Positions 4,800 to 12,149 of a DNA stretch of 12,149 bases are shown here, piece after piece. The position numbers were made by a program, and so were the translations under genes. Each line of letters begins with the position of its first letter. Within the stretch, counting starts at the first letter, position 1. The notes below the pieces were generated by a model. That model was not told where the DNA came from. It did not search any database and was given only the letters and a program-made list of their open reading frames with translations. Source of the DNA: Betaproteobacteria bacterium (GTDB lineage: Bacteria > Pseudomonadota > Gammaproteobacteria > Burkholderiales > Burkholderiaceae); contig RFXC01000130.1 of assembly GCA_009921765.1 (NCBI GenBank), forward strand, positions 1 to 12,149. The letters run 5' to 3'.

Positions 4800-6674
4800 T
4801 TGACTTCTTCAATCACAGTCACACCGGGTGCGCTTCCTGCGCAAAGCTCGCCCTCTGAATCCGGTTTCTTCTCCGACGAGTCCATGCTTGCCCCGCGCCG
4901 GGTCGAGCGCATCGATCTGGGTGCGGGCGCGTTTCTACTGCGCTCGCCTGAACCGCTCATGCCCGGAGTCCGCGCCATCGGTGTCTGGCTCGAACACTGG
5001 GCGCAGGAAAAGCCTCAGGCAATCGCTTTTTCCGAGCCCGCCGGGCTGTCGCAGGCAGCGGTTTCATCCGGCTACACGACGCTCACCTGGGCCGAACTAC
5101 GCACCCGCGTGGGCTCGGTCGCCCAGGCGCTCCTCGACATGCGGCTTGCCGCGGGCGCGCCGGTGGTCATCCTGTCCGACAACTCGCTCGACCATCTGGT
5201 GCTGATGCTCGCGGCGATGCACGTGGGGCGGGCCGCCTGCACGGTCAGCAGCGCCTACTGCCGTCTGGCGGGCGGCGATTTCAGCCGCATCAAGGGAATT
5301 CTCAACAAACTCGCGCCCGGGCTGGTCTATGCCTCCGATGCGGCCACCTACGGCCCGGCGATCCGGGCGAGTGGGGTGTCGGCGCCGGTCGTGCTGAGCC
5401 GTGGGGCGGAAGACCTCTCAGGGGCCGTCGGTTTCGATTCACTCGTTGCCGTTCGCGAAACCGATGCCGTCGGGCGTGCCTTCGCTGCCGTGGGGTCCGA
5501 TACCCATGCCAAATACCTGCTCACCTCAGGCTCCACCGGGCACCCGAAGGTGGTCATCAACACCCACGGCATGCTGTGCGCCAATCAGCAGATGATTGCG
5601 CAGACTCTGCGCTTCCTGGCGGTCGAACCGCCGGTGCTGCTCGACTGGCTCCCCTGGAGCCACACCTTCGGCGGCAACCACAACATCAACATCGTGCTCA
5701 GAAACGGCGGCATGATGGTGATCGATGACGGCCGCCCGGTACCGGGTCTCATTGACCGAACGGTCGCACATCTGCGCAAGGTTCAGCCCACGGTGTTCTT
5801 CAACGTTCCCCGTGGCTATGACATGTTGCTGCCGGCGCTCGAATCCGATTCGGCACTCGCCCGACGGTTCTTCGAAAAAATGCGGATGGTGTTTTACGCG
5901 GGCGCCGGTATGCCGCTCGCCACCTGGAAGCGGCTGGAGGCAGTCGCTTCGGGCGTGCGTAGCGAACCGGTCTGGTTTACCACGTCATGGGGTTCAACGG
6001 AAACCTCGCCCGCCAACACGGCAGCGCACTGGCGACTCGATCAGCCCGGGGTCATCGGGCTGCCCATGCCGGGCGTCGATCTCAAGTTCGTACCCAACGC
6101 GGGCAAGCTCGAAATGCGTCTTCGCGGGCCGCATATTTTCCCTGGCTATCGCGGCAACGACGCTGCCACCCGGGAGGCGTTCGATGATGAGGGCTTCTAC
6201 CGGATCGGTGATGCGGGCTATCTGCTCGATGAGGCCGATCCCGCGTCGGGCGTGGTGTTCAATGGTCGCGTGGCGGAAGATTTCAAGCTCACCACGGGCA
6301 CCTGGGTGTCGGTGGGTACGCTGCGGCTATCGCTCGTCACGGCGCTTGCGCCGCTTGCACAGGACGCCGTCATCACCGGGCACGACCGCACCGAAGTGGG
6401 GGCGCTGCTGTTTTTAAGCGAAGCGGCGCGGGGGCTGCCTGAAGCCGAATTGCTCGCTCAGCTTCATGAAAAGCTCGCTGCGTTGGCGGCTCAGGGCGGC
6501 GGCTCATCACAGGTGCCACGGCGCCTGCTCGTGTTGCCCGATGCCCCCAGCATGGCTGCGGGTGAAATCACCGACAAGGGCTATATCAACCAGCGCATGG
6601 TGCTCGAGCGCCGGGCGGTCGAGGTCAAGGCCCTTCATGAGGCTTCGAATCACCCGCGCCTGATCCGACTCTGA
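4800..6674 (+). CDS. fcs: Feruloyl-CoA synthase (AMP-forming hydroxycinnamate-CoA ligase)
   Basis: Cytosolic ANL-superfamily ligase that joins an aromatic acid such as ferulate to CoA, using ATP through an acyl-AMP intermediate. The 624 residues match the length of the feruloyl-CoA synthase family. Visible motifs: P-loop LLTSGSTGHPK (240-250), the family-typical LDWLPWSHTFGGNHNINIVL (281-300) followed by GGMMVIDDGRPVPG, TSWGSTETSP (395-404), YRIGDAG (467-473), FNGRVAEDFKLTTGTWVSVG (487-506) and the C-terminal catalytic-lysine region GEITDKGYINQ (K593). Translation starts at TTG with a strong upstream GGAG; an ATG 28 codons later is the alternative. It is first in a three-gene operon behind a promoter and palindromic operator. 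Ferulate is the family substrate; p-coumarate, caffeate or their saturated analogues are equally possible here, and the dehydrogenase in the operon hints at the latter. Confidence 0.9.
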   Translation: MTSSITVTPGALPAQSSPSESGFFSDESMLAPRRVERIDLGAGAFLLRSPEPLMPGVRAIGVWLEHWAQEKPQAIAFSEPAGLSQAAVSSGYTTLTWAELRTRVGSVAQALLDMRLAAGAPVVILSDNSLDHLVLMLAAMHVGRAACTVSSAYCRLAGGDFSRIKGILNKLAPGLVYASDAATYGPAIRASGVSAPVVLSRGAEDLSGAVGFDSLVAVRETDAVGRAFAAVGSDTHAKYLLTSGSTGHPKVVINTHGMLCANQQMIAQTLRFLAVEPPVLLDWLPWSHTFGGNHNINIVLRNGGMMVIDDGRPVPGLIDRTVAHLRKVQPTVFFNVPRGYDMLLPALESDSALARRFFEKMRMVFYAGAGMPLATWKRLEAVASGVRSEPVWFTTSWGSTETSPANTAAHWRLDQPGVIGLPMPGVDLKFVPNAGKLEMRLRGPHIFPGYRGNDAATREAFDDEGFYRIGDAGYLLDEADPASGVVFNGRVAEDFKLTTGTWVSVGTLRLSLVTALAPLAQDAVITGHDRTEVGALLFLSEAARGLPEAELLAQLHEKLAALAAQGGGSSQVPRRLLVLPDAPSMAAGEITDKGYINQRMVLERRAVEVKALHEASNHPRLIRL

Positions 6675-6703
6675 TCAGTATCCCTTTTTACGGAAGCGCT
6701 CAC

Positions 6704-7543
6704 ATGACACAGAACTCTCCTCCTTCGCTGCCTGATCTCGAACGCTTTGATCCCGCCTCTGGCGCGTTGTCGGGGCTGAATCTGGTGCGGCTCGAGCGCA
6801 GCGGTGCCATCTTTCATCTGCGCCTGAACCGCCCCGCCAAGCGGAACTCGGTGAGCGATGAAATGCTCAGACAGATTCACACTGTGTTCCTCAATCTGCC
6901 AGCAGATGTGCGCGTGCTGATCCTCAGCGGCGAGGGCGAGCATTTCAGCGCGGGCCTCGATCTGTCAGAGGTGAGCGAGCGCACGGTCGCCGAGGGTATC
7001 CACCACTCGCGTGCCTGGCATGCGTGCTTCGAGTCGATTCAGTTCGGACCGGTGCCGGTCATTGCGGTGCTCCATGGCGCCGTGGTGGGGGGCGGTCTGG
7101 AACTCGCGGCCTCCGCCCACCTCAGGGTCTCGGAAGCGGGCACGTTTTACGCGCTCCCCGAGGGCACACGGGGCATTTTCGTGGGCGGCGGCGGCTCGGT
7201 TCGCATCTCCCGGCTGATCGGCACCGCACTCATGACCGACATGATGCTCACGGGTCGGGTGCTCGACGCCAACGAGGGGCTGGCGGCCTCGCTTGCCACC
7301 TATCTCGTGCCCGCCGGGGAGGGGCTTGCGAAGGCGCTTGAGCTTGCCCTTCGCATTGCGGGCAATGCGCCGCTTTCCAATTACGCCATCACCCAGGCGT
7401 TGCCGCGTATCGGCGAAATGTCGCCTGCGGAGGGGCTTTTTGTGGAGTCGCTCATGTCGTCCATCGCCCAGGGCGATGAAGCGGCCAAGGAACGGGTCCG
7501 TGCATTTCTTCAGAAACGTGCGGCCAAAGTCGAGCGCCGATAG
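6704..7543 (+). CDS. Enoyl-CoA hydratase/isomerase (crotonase) family protein
   Basis: A 279-residue crotonase-fold enzyme expected to add water to the side-chain double bond of the CoA ester made by the preceding ligase. Oxyanion-hole segments are HFSAGLDLSEV (80-90) and HGAVVGGGLELA (124-135). Two acid/base glutamates are visible, E133 in GGGLEL and E153 in LPEGTRG, 20 residues apart like Glu144/Glu164 of mitochondrial hydratase. Hydroxycinnamoyl-CoA hydratase-lyase, the usual partner of feruloyl-CoA synthase, has Ser where E133 stands (recalled from the family), so a plain hydratase is at least as likely as a vanillin-forming lyase. About 25 extra residues precede the fold. The ATG has GGAAG 7 nt upstream; it follows the ligase by 29 nt and precedes the dehydrogenase by 18 nt. 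The substrate assignment comes from context. Confidence 0.87.
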   Translation: MTQNSPPSLPDLERFDPASGALSGLNLVRLERSGAIFHLRLNRPAKRNSVSDEMLRQIHTVFLNLPADVRVLILSGEGEHFSAGLDLSEVSERTVAEGIHHSRAWHACFESIQFGPVPVIAVLHGAVVGGGLELAASAHLRVSEAGTFYALPEGTRGIFVGGGGSVRISRLIGTALMTDMMLTGRVLDANEGLAASLATYLVPAGEGLAKALELALRIAGNAPLSNYAITQALPRIGEMSPAEGLFVESLMSSIAQGDEAAKERVRAFLQKRAAKVERR

Positions 7544-7561
7544 CCCATCAGGAGCACGCGC

Positions 7562-9316
7562 ATGAGCTGGACATACCGGGCGCCGGTCGCCGACATGCGG
7601 TTTGTCATCGAGCAAGTGCTCGATGCACCGCGCGACTGGGCGCTTTGCGGATGGGATGTTGATGCCGATACCGCTGGTGCGGTGCTCGAGGAGGCGGCGC
7701 GGTTTGCTGCCGACCGTCTGCTTCCCATCAATGCGGCAGGCGACGCACAGGGATGCCGGCTCGATCAAGGCGGGAGGGTGCGCACGCCCGAAGGTTTTGC
7801 AGCTGCCTATCGTCAGTTTGTAGAGGCGGGTTGGCCCGCGCTGCCGTGCGAGCCCGAGTGGGGCGGGCAAGGGCTTCCCATGCTGATTGATGCGGCGGTG
7901 CGCGAAATGCTGAGCGCCTGCAATCATGGCTGGACCATGTATCCCGACTTGCTGCATGGCGCCTATGAAACGCTGCGTGCGCATGCCAGCGCCGAACTGA
8001 AGGCGCGCTATCTGCCAAAGCTCGTGAGTGGCGAATGGCTCGCGGCCATGGCGCTCACCGAACCCCAGGCGGGGAGTGACCTGGGGTTGCTGCGCACCCG
8101 CGGGGAGCCGTGCGCCGACGGATCGATCGCCATTACCGGCAGCAAGATTTTCATCTCCGGTGGTGACCATGATCTCACCGACAACATCATCCATCTGGTG
8201 TTGTGTCGTCTGCCTGATGCGCCGGCCGGCACGCGCGGCATTTCACTTGCCCTGGTGCCTGCGGTGCTGCCCGATGGCTCGCGGAACACCATGCACTGCT
8301 CCGGGCTCGAGCACAAGATGGGCATTCACGGCAGCGCCACCTGCGCCATGCAATACGAGGCTGCAACCGGCTGGCTGGTGGGCGAGCCCAACCGCGGCCT
8401 CGCAGCCATGTTTCTCATGATGAACTCTGCACGGCTTCATGTGGGGCTGCAGGGGCTGGGTCATCAGGAGATCAGCACGCAGAACGCCGTTCGTTATGCG
8501 CTGGAGCGCAGGCAGGGGCGCTCTGCAGGTGTCGCGGGGGGTGAGGCGCCCATCGCTTCGCACGCGGCCGTCCGGCATATTCTTCTTCGCAGGCAGGCGC
8601 TCACCCAGGCACAGCGCGTGATCGCCTATCGTGCGGCGCAAGCGCTCGATCAGGCGGCAGGCGCTGACGACGCCCAGGCGCGTCAGCTGGCAGGCGCGCT
8701 CGCGGGGCTGCTCACGCCGGTGGTCAAGGCGCTTCTCACCGATCAGGGCTTCCTGGGGGCCAGCGAGTCATTGCAGGTTTTCGGCGGCTACGGCTACGTT
8801 CGCGAAACCGGTATCGAGCAGTCGCTTCGCGACAGCCGCATCGCCATGATCTACGAGGGTACCAACGAAATTCAGGCGATCGATCTGCTGCAGCGAAAAG
8901 TGCTGGCAGACGGCGGGCAGGCGCTGAGCAGTTGGCAAGCGGAAGCCCTGGTCGAGGCTGCGCGGTGCGAGGCGGCCGGGCTTGGCGAGTTTGCGAGCAT
9001 GGTTCGTGACACCATGGCTCAGTTGAGCGACGCAGTACGCGCTGTTCGGGAGGGCGGGCTGGCCGATCCCGATTGCGTGCCCCGTGTGGCCGACGAGTTC
9101 CTTCGCGGTGTGTCCTGGGCGATGCTGGGCTGGGCGTTTGCAGCGGGCGCTCGGGCAGCGGTGGGATTCGCCGATGAACGGTTTGCGCAGGTCAAACTCG
9201 CGCACATGCGCTACGGACTTCAGTGGCTCATGCCACAGGCCGCGGTGCACTGGGCGCGGGTGAGGGCAGGGGTGAGCGGGCTGGCGCTGCCGGAGGTCGA
9301 CGGGGAAGCCGCCTAA
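7562..9316 (+). CDS. Large acyl-CoA dehydrogenase, DmdC-like
   Basis: A FAD flavoenzyme of the acyl-CoA dehydrogenase superfamily that would desaturate a CoA thioester between C2 and C3 and pass electrons to ETF. At 584 residues it belongs to the long subclass typified by DmdC (3-methylmercaptopropionyl-CoA dehydrogenase), with a C-terminal extension beyond the usual 380-400. Motifs: LPCEPEWGGQGLPM (94-107), MALTEPQAGSDLGLLRTRG (163-181), GSKIFISGGDHDLTDNIIHL (193-212), GLEHKMGIHGSATC (248-261) and the catalytic-base region RIAMIYEGTNEIQAIDLLQRK (E432 is the expected base). AGGAG lies 7 nt before the ATG and only 18 nt separate it from the hydratase gene, so it is last in the operon. By analogy with acyl-CoA dehydrogenases in hydroxycinnamate (hca) operons it may turn saturated phenylpropanoyl-CoA into the cinnamoyl-CoA form. 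DmdC-like enzymes vary widely in substrate, so this is inference. Confidence 0.9.
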   Translation: MSWTYRAPVADMRFVIEQVLDAPRDWALCGWDVDADTAGAVLEEAARFAADRLLPINAAGDAQGCRLDQGGRVRTPEGFAAAYRQFVEAGWPALPCEPEWGGQGLPMLIDAAVREMLSACNHGWTMYPDLLHGAYETLRAHASAELKARYLPKLVSGEWLAAMALTEPQAGSDLGLLRTRGEPCADGSIAITGSKIFISGGDHDLTDNIIHLVLCRLPDAPAGTRGISLALVPAVLPDGSRNTMHCSGLEHKMGIHGSATCAMQYEAATGWLVGEPNRGLAAMFLMMNSARLHVGLQGLGHQEISTQNAVRYALERRQGRSAGVAGGEAPIASHAAVRHILLRRQALTQAQRVIAYRAAQALDQAAGADDAQARQLAGALAGLLTPVVKALLTDQGFLGASESLQVFGGYGYVRETGIEQSLRDSRIAMIYEGTNEIQAIDLLQRKVLADGGQALSSWQAEALVEAARCEAAGLGEFASMVRDTMAQLSDAVRAVREGGLADPDCVPRVADEFLRGVSWAMLGWAFAAGARAAVGFADERFAQVKLAHMRYGLQWLMPQAAVHWARVRAGVSGLALPEVDGEAA

Positions 9317-9322
9317 GCTTCC
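9304..9322. terminator. Short hairpin between convergent genes, possible weak bidirectional terminator
   Basis: GGAAGC and GCTTCC form a 6-bp stem with a 7-nt loop that contains the dehydrogenase stop codon; the right arm reaches the last base of the Old Yellow Enzyme stop. Only 5 nt separate the two convergent genes, so any terminator must lie inside coding sequence. There is no T-run, and the stem is short. Confidence 0.25.
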
Positions 9323-10446
9323 TAAGCCGCTGACTTCGCCGCCTTCTCCTGCGCGAGCGTCGGATAGTCGTTATACCCATCCGGTCCGCCGCCATAAAAC
9401 CGCCGCGTGATCGACTTGGTATACGGCCCGCCCATGCGGATCCGCTCGGGCAGATCCGGATTCGCAATCCAGAGCCGCCCAAATGCCACCGCATCCACCG
9501 CGCCCGATGCGATCAGCTGCTCGGCGGTATCGGGGTCAATCCCGCCGTTTGCCACCAGCGTGCCCCGGAACACCGGCTTCACCAGCGCAAGCATGCGGTC
9601 GCGGTCGAACTGCCCACTCCAGAAATTGGTATCGGCCAGTTCCAGCCAGCCCATGCCGCGGGCATCCAACGCTTGCACCAGGTGGCGGAACGCAGGTTCG
9701 GGATCGGGGTCAAGCGCACCGTTGAATGTGGCGTAGGGAGAGATGCGCAGGCCCACCCGATCACGCGGGAACTCGGCCATGATCGCTTCCAGGGCTTCGA
9801 TCGCAAAGCGCGCCCGAGCCTCCGGCGAGCCGCCATAGGCGTCCGTGCGACGGTTCAGGTAGGGCGACATGAACTGATGCGGCAGGTAGCCATTTGCGCC
9901 ATGGAGTTGCAGCGCATCGAACCCCGCCTCGCGCGCGGCGCGTGCCGCCAGACCAAATGCCTCGATCGTGGACTGGATTTCGCCCAGCGTCATTGCGCGC
10001 GAGGGCACCGCCGCCATCTTGCGGAAGATGCCTTCCTCATTCCGGCCCCAGACGGTCACGGCCTCGATGTTGTCATTCACCCCTGATGGCGAGAGCGGCG
10101 GCTCGGGGTTCTGGGAGCGGTCGGCAGCGACCCTGCCACCGTGCCAGAGCTGAAGCGCAATCCGTCCACCTGCCGCATGCACGGCGGTGACGAGCGAGCG
10201 CCAGGCCGCGATCTGCTCGGGACGAAAGATGCCCGGCGCGCACTCCCAGGCGTTGGACTGCGGCGCCACATTGGTGGCTTCGGCGATGATCAGCCCGGAT
10301 GATGCACGCTGAACATAATGCTCGGTCATCATGGGCGTGGGTACACGGTCGGGCGTGGCGCGCGAGCGGGTAAGGGGCGCCATCCAGATGCGGTTCGATA
10401 GCGCGAGGCCGCCCAGCATCAGCGGCTGAAAAAGGTGCGTGGTCAC
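9322..10446 (-). CDS. Old Yellow Enzyme family alkene reductase (NemA-like)
   Basis: An FMN-dependent NAD(P)H oxidoreductase of 374 residues that reduces activated C=C bonds of enals, enones, maleimides or nitro compounds. The TIM-barrel order is typical: LFQPLMLGGLALSNRIWMAP (5-24), LTRSRA, GLIIAEATNV (51-60), QLWHGGRVA (99-107), the substrate-anion pair and proton donor in LHGANGYLPHQF (H182, N185, Y187), SPYLNRRTDAYGGS (194-207), VANGGID and a C-terminal FGRLWIANPDLPERI (phosphate-binding side) and FYGGG. The pattern fits the classical bacterial NemA/XenB-type class rather than the thermophilic-like YqjM class. It starts with GTG, preceded by GGAG at 5 nt. It is the last of three closely spaced genes (33 nt after the DUF1330 gene) with an acyl-CoA synthetase upstream, so it may reduce an unsaturated intermediate or detoxify reactive enals. 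The true substrate is unknown. Confidence 0.93.
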   Translation of the reverse strand: MTTHLFQPLMLGGLALSNRIWMAPLTRSRATPDRVPTPMMTEHYVQRASSGLIIAEATNVAPQSNAWECAPGIFRPEQIAAWRSLVTAVHAAGGRIALQLWHGGRVAADRSQNPEPPLSPSGVNDNIEAVTVWGRNEEGIFRKMAAVPSRAMTLGEIQSTIEAFGLAARAAREAGFDALQLHGANGYLPHQFMSPYLNRRTDAYGGSPEARARFAIEALEAIMAEFPRDRVGLRISPYATFNGALDPDPEPAFRHLVQALDARGMGWLELADTNFWSGQFDRDRMLALVKPVFRGTLVANGGIDPDTAEQLIASGAVDAVAFGRLWIANPDLPERIRMGGPYTKSITRRFYGGGPDGYNDYPTLAQEKAAKSAA

Positions 10447-10479
10447 AGGCTCTCCGGATGGATCTGTAGCAAGGTTGAA

Positions 10480-10794
10480 TCAGGCGTCGGGCGGTGGAGC
10501 GAGCGTGGGAATTGCCCAGGCGGTCACGCTGCAGCCATCGCGTAGGGTTCGCACCTCGGCATAGTCCGGACTGGTCCAGAACGCGCGGAGTGCGTCGATG
10601 TCGGGAAACTCGAGGACGATCACGCGCCGATCGGGCGCTGCGCCCTCGAAGGTTTCAAGATGCTGGCCGGTGGCAAGCAGCCGCCCGCCGTGCCGAGCGA
10701 TGAGGGGCGTGACGCGGGCCTGATACTCGCGATAGCGGCGGCGTACATCGGCGTCATCCGGTACATGCGCTTGAATAAAAAAGAGTACAGACAT
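10480..10794 (-). CDS. DUF1330 family protein
   Basis: A 104-residue protein of the ferredoxin-like dimeric alpha/beta-barrel type. Family features: a short beta strand at the start (SVLFFIQAHV), then YREYQARVTPLIARHGGRLL (21-40), VIVLEFPDIDALRAFWTSPD (58-77) and YAEVRTLRDG. Proteins of this family have no agreed function; the fold is shared with small monooxygenases and EthD-like proteins, and they often sit among catabolic genes. Here the gene lies 16 nt after the acyl-CoA synthetase stop and 33 nt before the Old Yellow Enzyme, so all three are probably one transcript. No metal- or cofactor-binding motif is visible. A role in the same pathway is inferred from position only. Confidence 0.85.
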   Translation of the reverse strand: MSVLFFIQAHVPDDADVRRRYREYQARVTPLIARHGGRLLATGQHLETFEGAAPDRRVIVLEFPDIDALRAFWTSPDYAEVRTLRDGCSVTAWAIPTLAPPPDA

Positions 10795-10810
10795 GGTGAG
10801 TGGCCTAGTG

Positions 10811-12149
10811 TCAGTCGAGCTGGCCGCTCAAGCCCGCCATCAGTTTGTCCTTCAGGCGACCACGCTCCACCTTGCCCGTGGGGTTGGACGGAATCTCGTC
10901 CACAAAGAACCAGTGCCGCGGGCGCTTGAATGCGGCCAGATCCGGGTTGCCCAGGCAGAACGCCTCGAGCGCAGCCGCATTGAGCGCCGGGTCTTTCCGG
11001 ATGACCGCCGCACACACCACCTGCCCCCACTTGCGGCTGGGAAGCCCCACCACGGCTGCGTTGGCAATGCCCGGATGCGAGAACAACACGTTCTCCACCT
11101 CGGACGGATGAATGTTCTCGCCCCCACTCTTGATCGTGTGGTCCATGCGACCCATCACGGTGATGAAACCTTCGTCATCGGTGACCGCCGCATCGCCGCT
11201 GAAGTACCAGCCGTCCCGGATGGTCTGTGCGGTTTTCTCAGGCAACCCCCAGTAGCCCGTGAACAGGCTGGGACCACGAGCGATCAGCTGCCCGACCTCA
11301 CCCGGCTTGCACTGATCCTCGGGGTCAGTGCTGTCGGCACCGATGATGCGCACCTCCATGGTCTGGCCCGCCTTGCCGACGCTGCCCAGCTTGTTGGGGT
11401 GGCGGCGGTAGTCGCACGAGGTGACCATCAGCGCTTCGGTCGAACCGTAGATGTTCGCAAAGAAGTTGGGAAAGAGCGCCATGCACTTTCGGGTGACATC
11501 GTCGGCGAGCGTCTGGCCGCCGAAGAAACCGCAGCGCAGTGACTCGAGCTGGTATTTGCTGAGATCGGCCGCCACCATCATCACCATCTGGGTGGGCACG
11601 CCGTGGAGCGCGGTGATCTTTTCCTCGCCCACCAGAGACAAGGTTTCATGGACGTCGAAACCGCGGGTAAGAACGTTGGTGCCGCCATTGATCACAAAGG
11701 GCATCAGCTGGATTTGCAGCTGCGCGATGTGAAAGAGCGGCTTGTTGTTGAGCAGCGTGTCGTCGTGGGTGAAACCGCACTCGGCCGACATGGCCATCGC
11801 ACCCACCAGCTCCGCGATGTGTGAACGCACCACGCCCTTGGGGCGGCCGGTGGTGCCAGAGGTGTACATGATCATGGCGGGATCGGTCCAGCTTGCGCCG
11901 ATCGCCGGTTCGCGATCCGAGCCCGGGGCGACAAAATCATCGAACCGTATTTCGCCTGGGCCGGGTGTATCGCCCACATACACCAGCTTCTGCACCGACA
12001 GCTGATCGCGGATGGCCATGACTGGCGCCCGCAGAGACTCCTCGAACACCAGAATCTTCGCGCCGCAGTCATCGATGATGTAGCGGATTTCATTGGCGGC
12101 CAGCCGGTAGTTGATGGGTACCGGAATGGCGCCGATTTTCATGAGGGCG
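10811..12149 (-). CDS. Class I acyl-CoA synthetase (AMP-dependent), 5' end outside window
   Basis: An ANL-superfamily ligase that activates a carboxylic acid to its CoA thioester via acyl-AMP. The frame is open to the right edge and an internal Met (12142) begins KIGAIPVPINYRLAANE, a conserved interior segment in this family, so the real start lies beyond the window; roughly 70-90 residues are probably missing from the usual 510-540. Visible motifs, numbered from that Met: P-loop YTSGTTGRPKG (93-103), FANIYGSTEAL (228-238), FSGDAAVTDDEGFITVMGRM, then DHTIKSGGENIHPSEVENVL and the catalytic lysine in NPTGKVERGRLK (K424). It resembles the generic medium/long-chain or aromatic acyl-CoA synthetases often called FadD3- or CaiC-like. 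It is only distantly similar to the feruloyl-CoA synthase in this window. It heads a probable operon with DUF1330 and an Old Yellow Enzyme. Its substrate cannot be read. Confidence 0.9.
   Translation of the reverse strand, partial: ALMKIGAIPVPINYRLAANEIRYIIDDCGAKILVFEESLRAPVMAIRDQLSVQKLVYVGDTPGPGEIRFDDFVAPGSDREPAIGASWTDPAMIMYTSGTTGRPKGVVRSHIAELVGAMAMSAECGFTHDDTLLNNKPLFHIAQLQIQLMPFVINGGTNVLTRGFDVHETLSLVGEEKITALHGVPTQMVMMVAADLSKYQLESLRCGFFGGQTLADDVTRKCMALFPNFFANIYGSTEALMVTSCDYRRHPNKLGSVGKAGQTMEVRIIGADSTDPEDQCKPGEVGQLIARGPSLFTGYWGLPEKTAQTIRDGWYFSGDAAVTDDEGFITVMGRMDHTIKSGGENIHPSEVENVLFSHPGIANAAVVGLPSRKWGQVVCAAVIRKDPALNAAALEAFCLGNPDLAAFKRPRHWFFVDEIPSNPTGKVERGRLKDKLMAGLSGQLD

Noticed and set aside
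6671..6678. Palindrome CTGATCAG at the end of the feruloyl-CoA synthase gene
   Set aside because: An 8-bp palindrome is common by chance and has no terminator features.
6965..8194. A 409-codon open frame on the minus strand opposite the hydratase and dehydrogenase genes
   Set aside because: It is fully antisense to two well-supported genes, has no recognisable domain, is rich in Arg, His and Gly as expected from GC-rich codon shadows, and has no ribosome site or promoter.

Overview
The window looks like a chromosomal catabolic region from a GC-rich betaproteobacterium, most likely order Burkholderiales (Alcaligenaceae or Comamonadaceae type). This rests on the high-GC codon use, the Bug/TctC-type periplasmic receptor, a TakP-like TRAP receptor, and dense CoA-dependent acid catabolism genes. 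No tRNA, rRNA, insertion sequence, CRISPR array or phage gene is visible. Species-level placement is not possible from the sequence alone.

Layout. (1) Bases 1-1165, minus strand: a TRAP solute-binding protein with a twin-arginine signal, followed 7 nt later by the likely first codons of the small TRAP permease (DctQ), which runs off the left edge. (2) Bases 1380-3073, minus strand: a Bug/TctC-type receptor, and 2 nt after its stop a ModA-like binding protein that has no signal peptide. A hairpin beyond the latter may end this unit. (3) Bases 3193-3984, plus strand: an Asp/Glu-racemase-superfamily enzyme closest to hydantoin racemases but lacking both catalytic cysteines at their usual places. 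(4) Bases 3887-4666, minus strand: a TetR-family repressor whose 3' end overlaps the racemase-like gene tail to tail by 98 nt. (5) Bases 4800-9316, plus strand: a three-gene operon of feruloyl-CoA synthase, a crotonase-fold hydratase and a large DmdC-type acyl-CoA dehydrogenase. (6) Bases 9322-12149, minus strand: an acyl-CoA synthetase (5' end outside the window), a DUF1330 protein and an Old Yellow Enzyme, closely spaced as one operon converging on the dehydrogenase.

The most informative part is the 130-bp gap between tetR and the feruloyl-CoA synthase gene. It is AT-rich and holds two copies of one inverted repeat, CATACA-N4-TGTATG, with centres 84 bp apart (eight helical turns). One copy sits at the start of tetR. 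The other covers the expected transcription start of the catabolic operon, just after a -35/-10 pair with 17-bp spacing. This is a clear picture of an autoregulated TetR repressor controlling the operon.

Inferred physiology: the plus-strand operon activates a hydroxycinnamate-like or phenylpropanoate-like acid to its CoA thioester, may introduce the side-chain double bond with the dehydrogenase, and hydrates it with the crotonase. The crotonase keeps both glutamates of true enoyl-CoA hydratases rather than the Glu/Ser pair recalled for hydroxycinnamoyl-CoA hydratase-lyase, so whether the product is an aldehyde plus acetyl-CoA or a 3-hydroxyacyl-CoA is open. No aromatic aldehyde dehydrogenase or thiolase is in the window. 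The flanking receptors suggest uptake of organic acids, but no complete transporter is present here.
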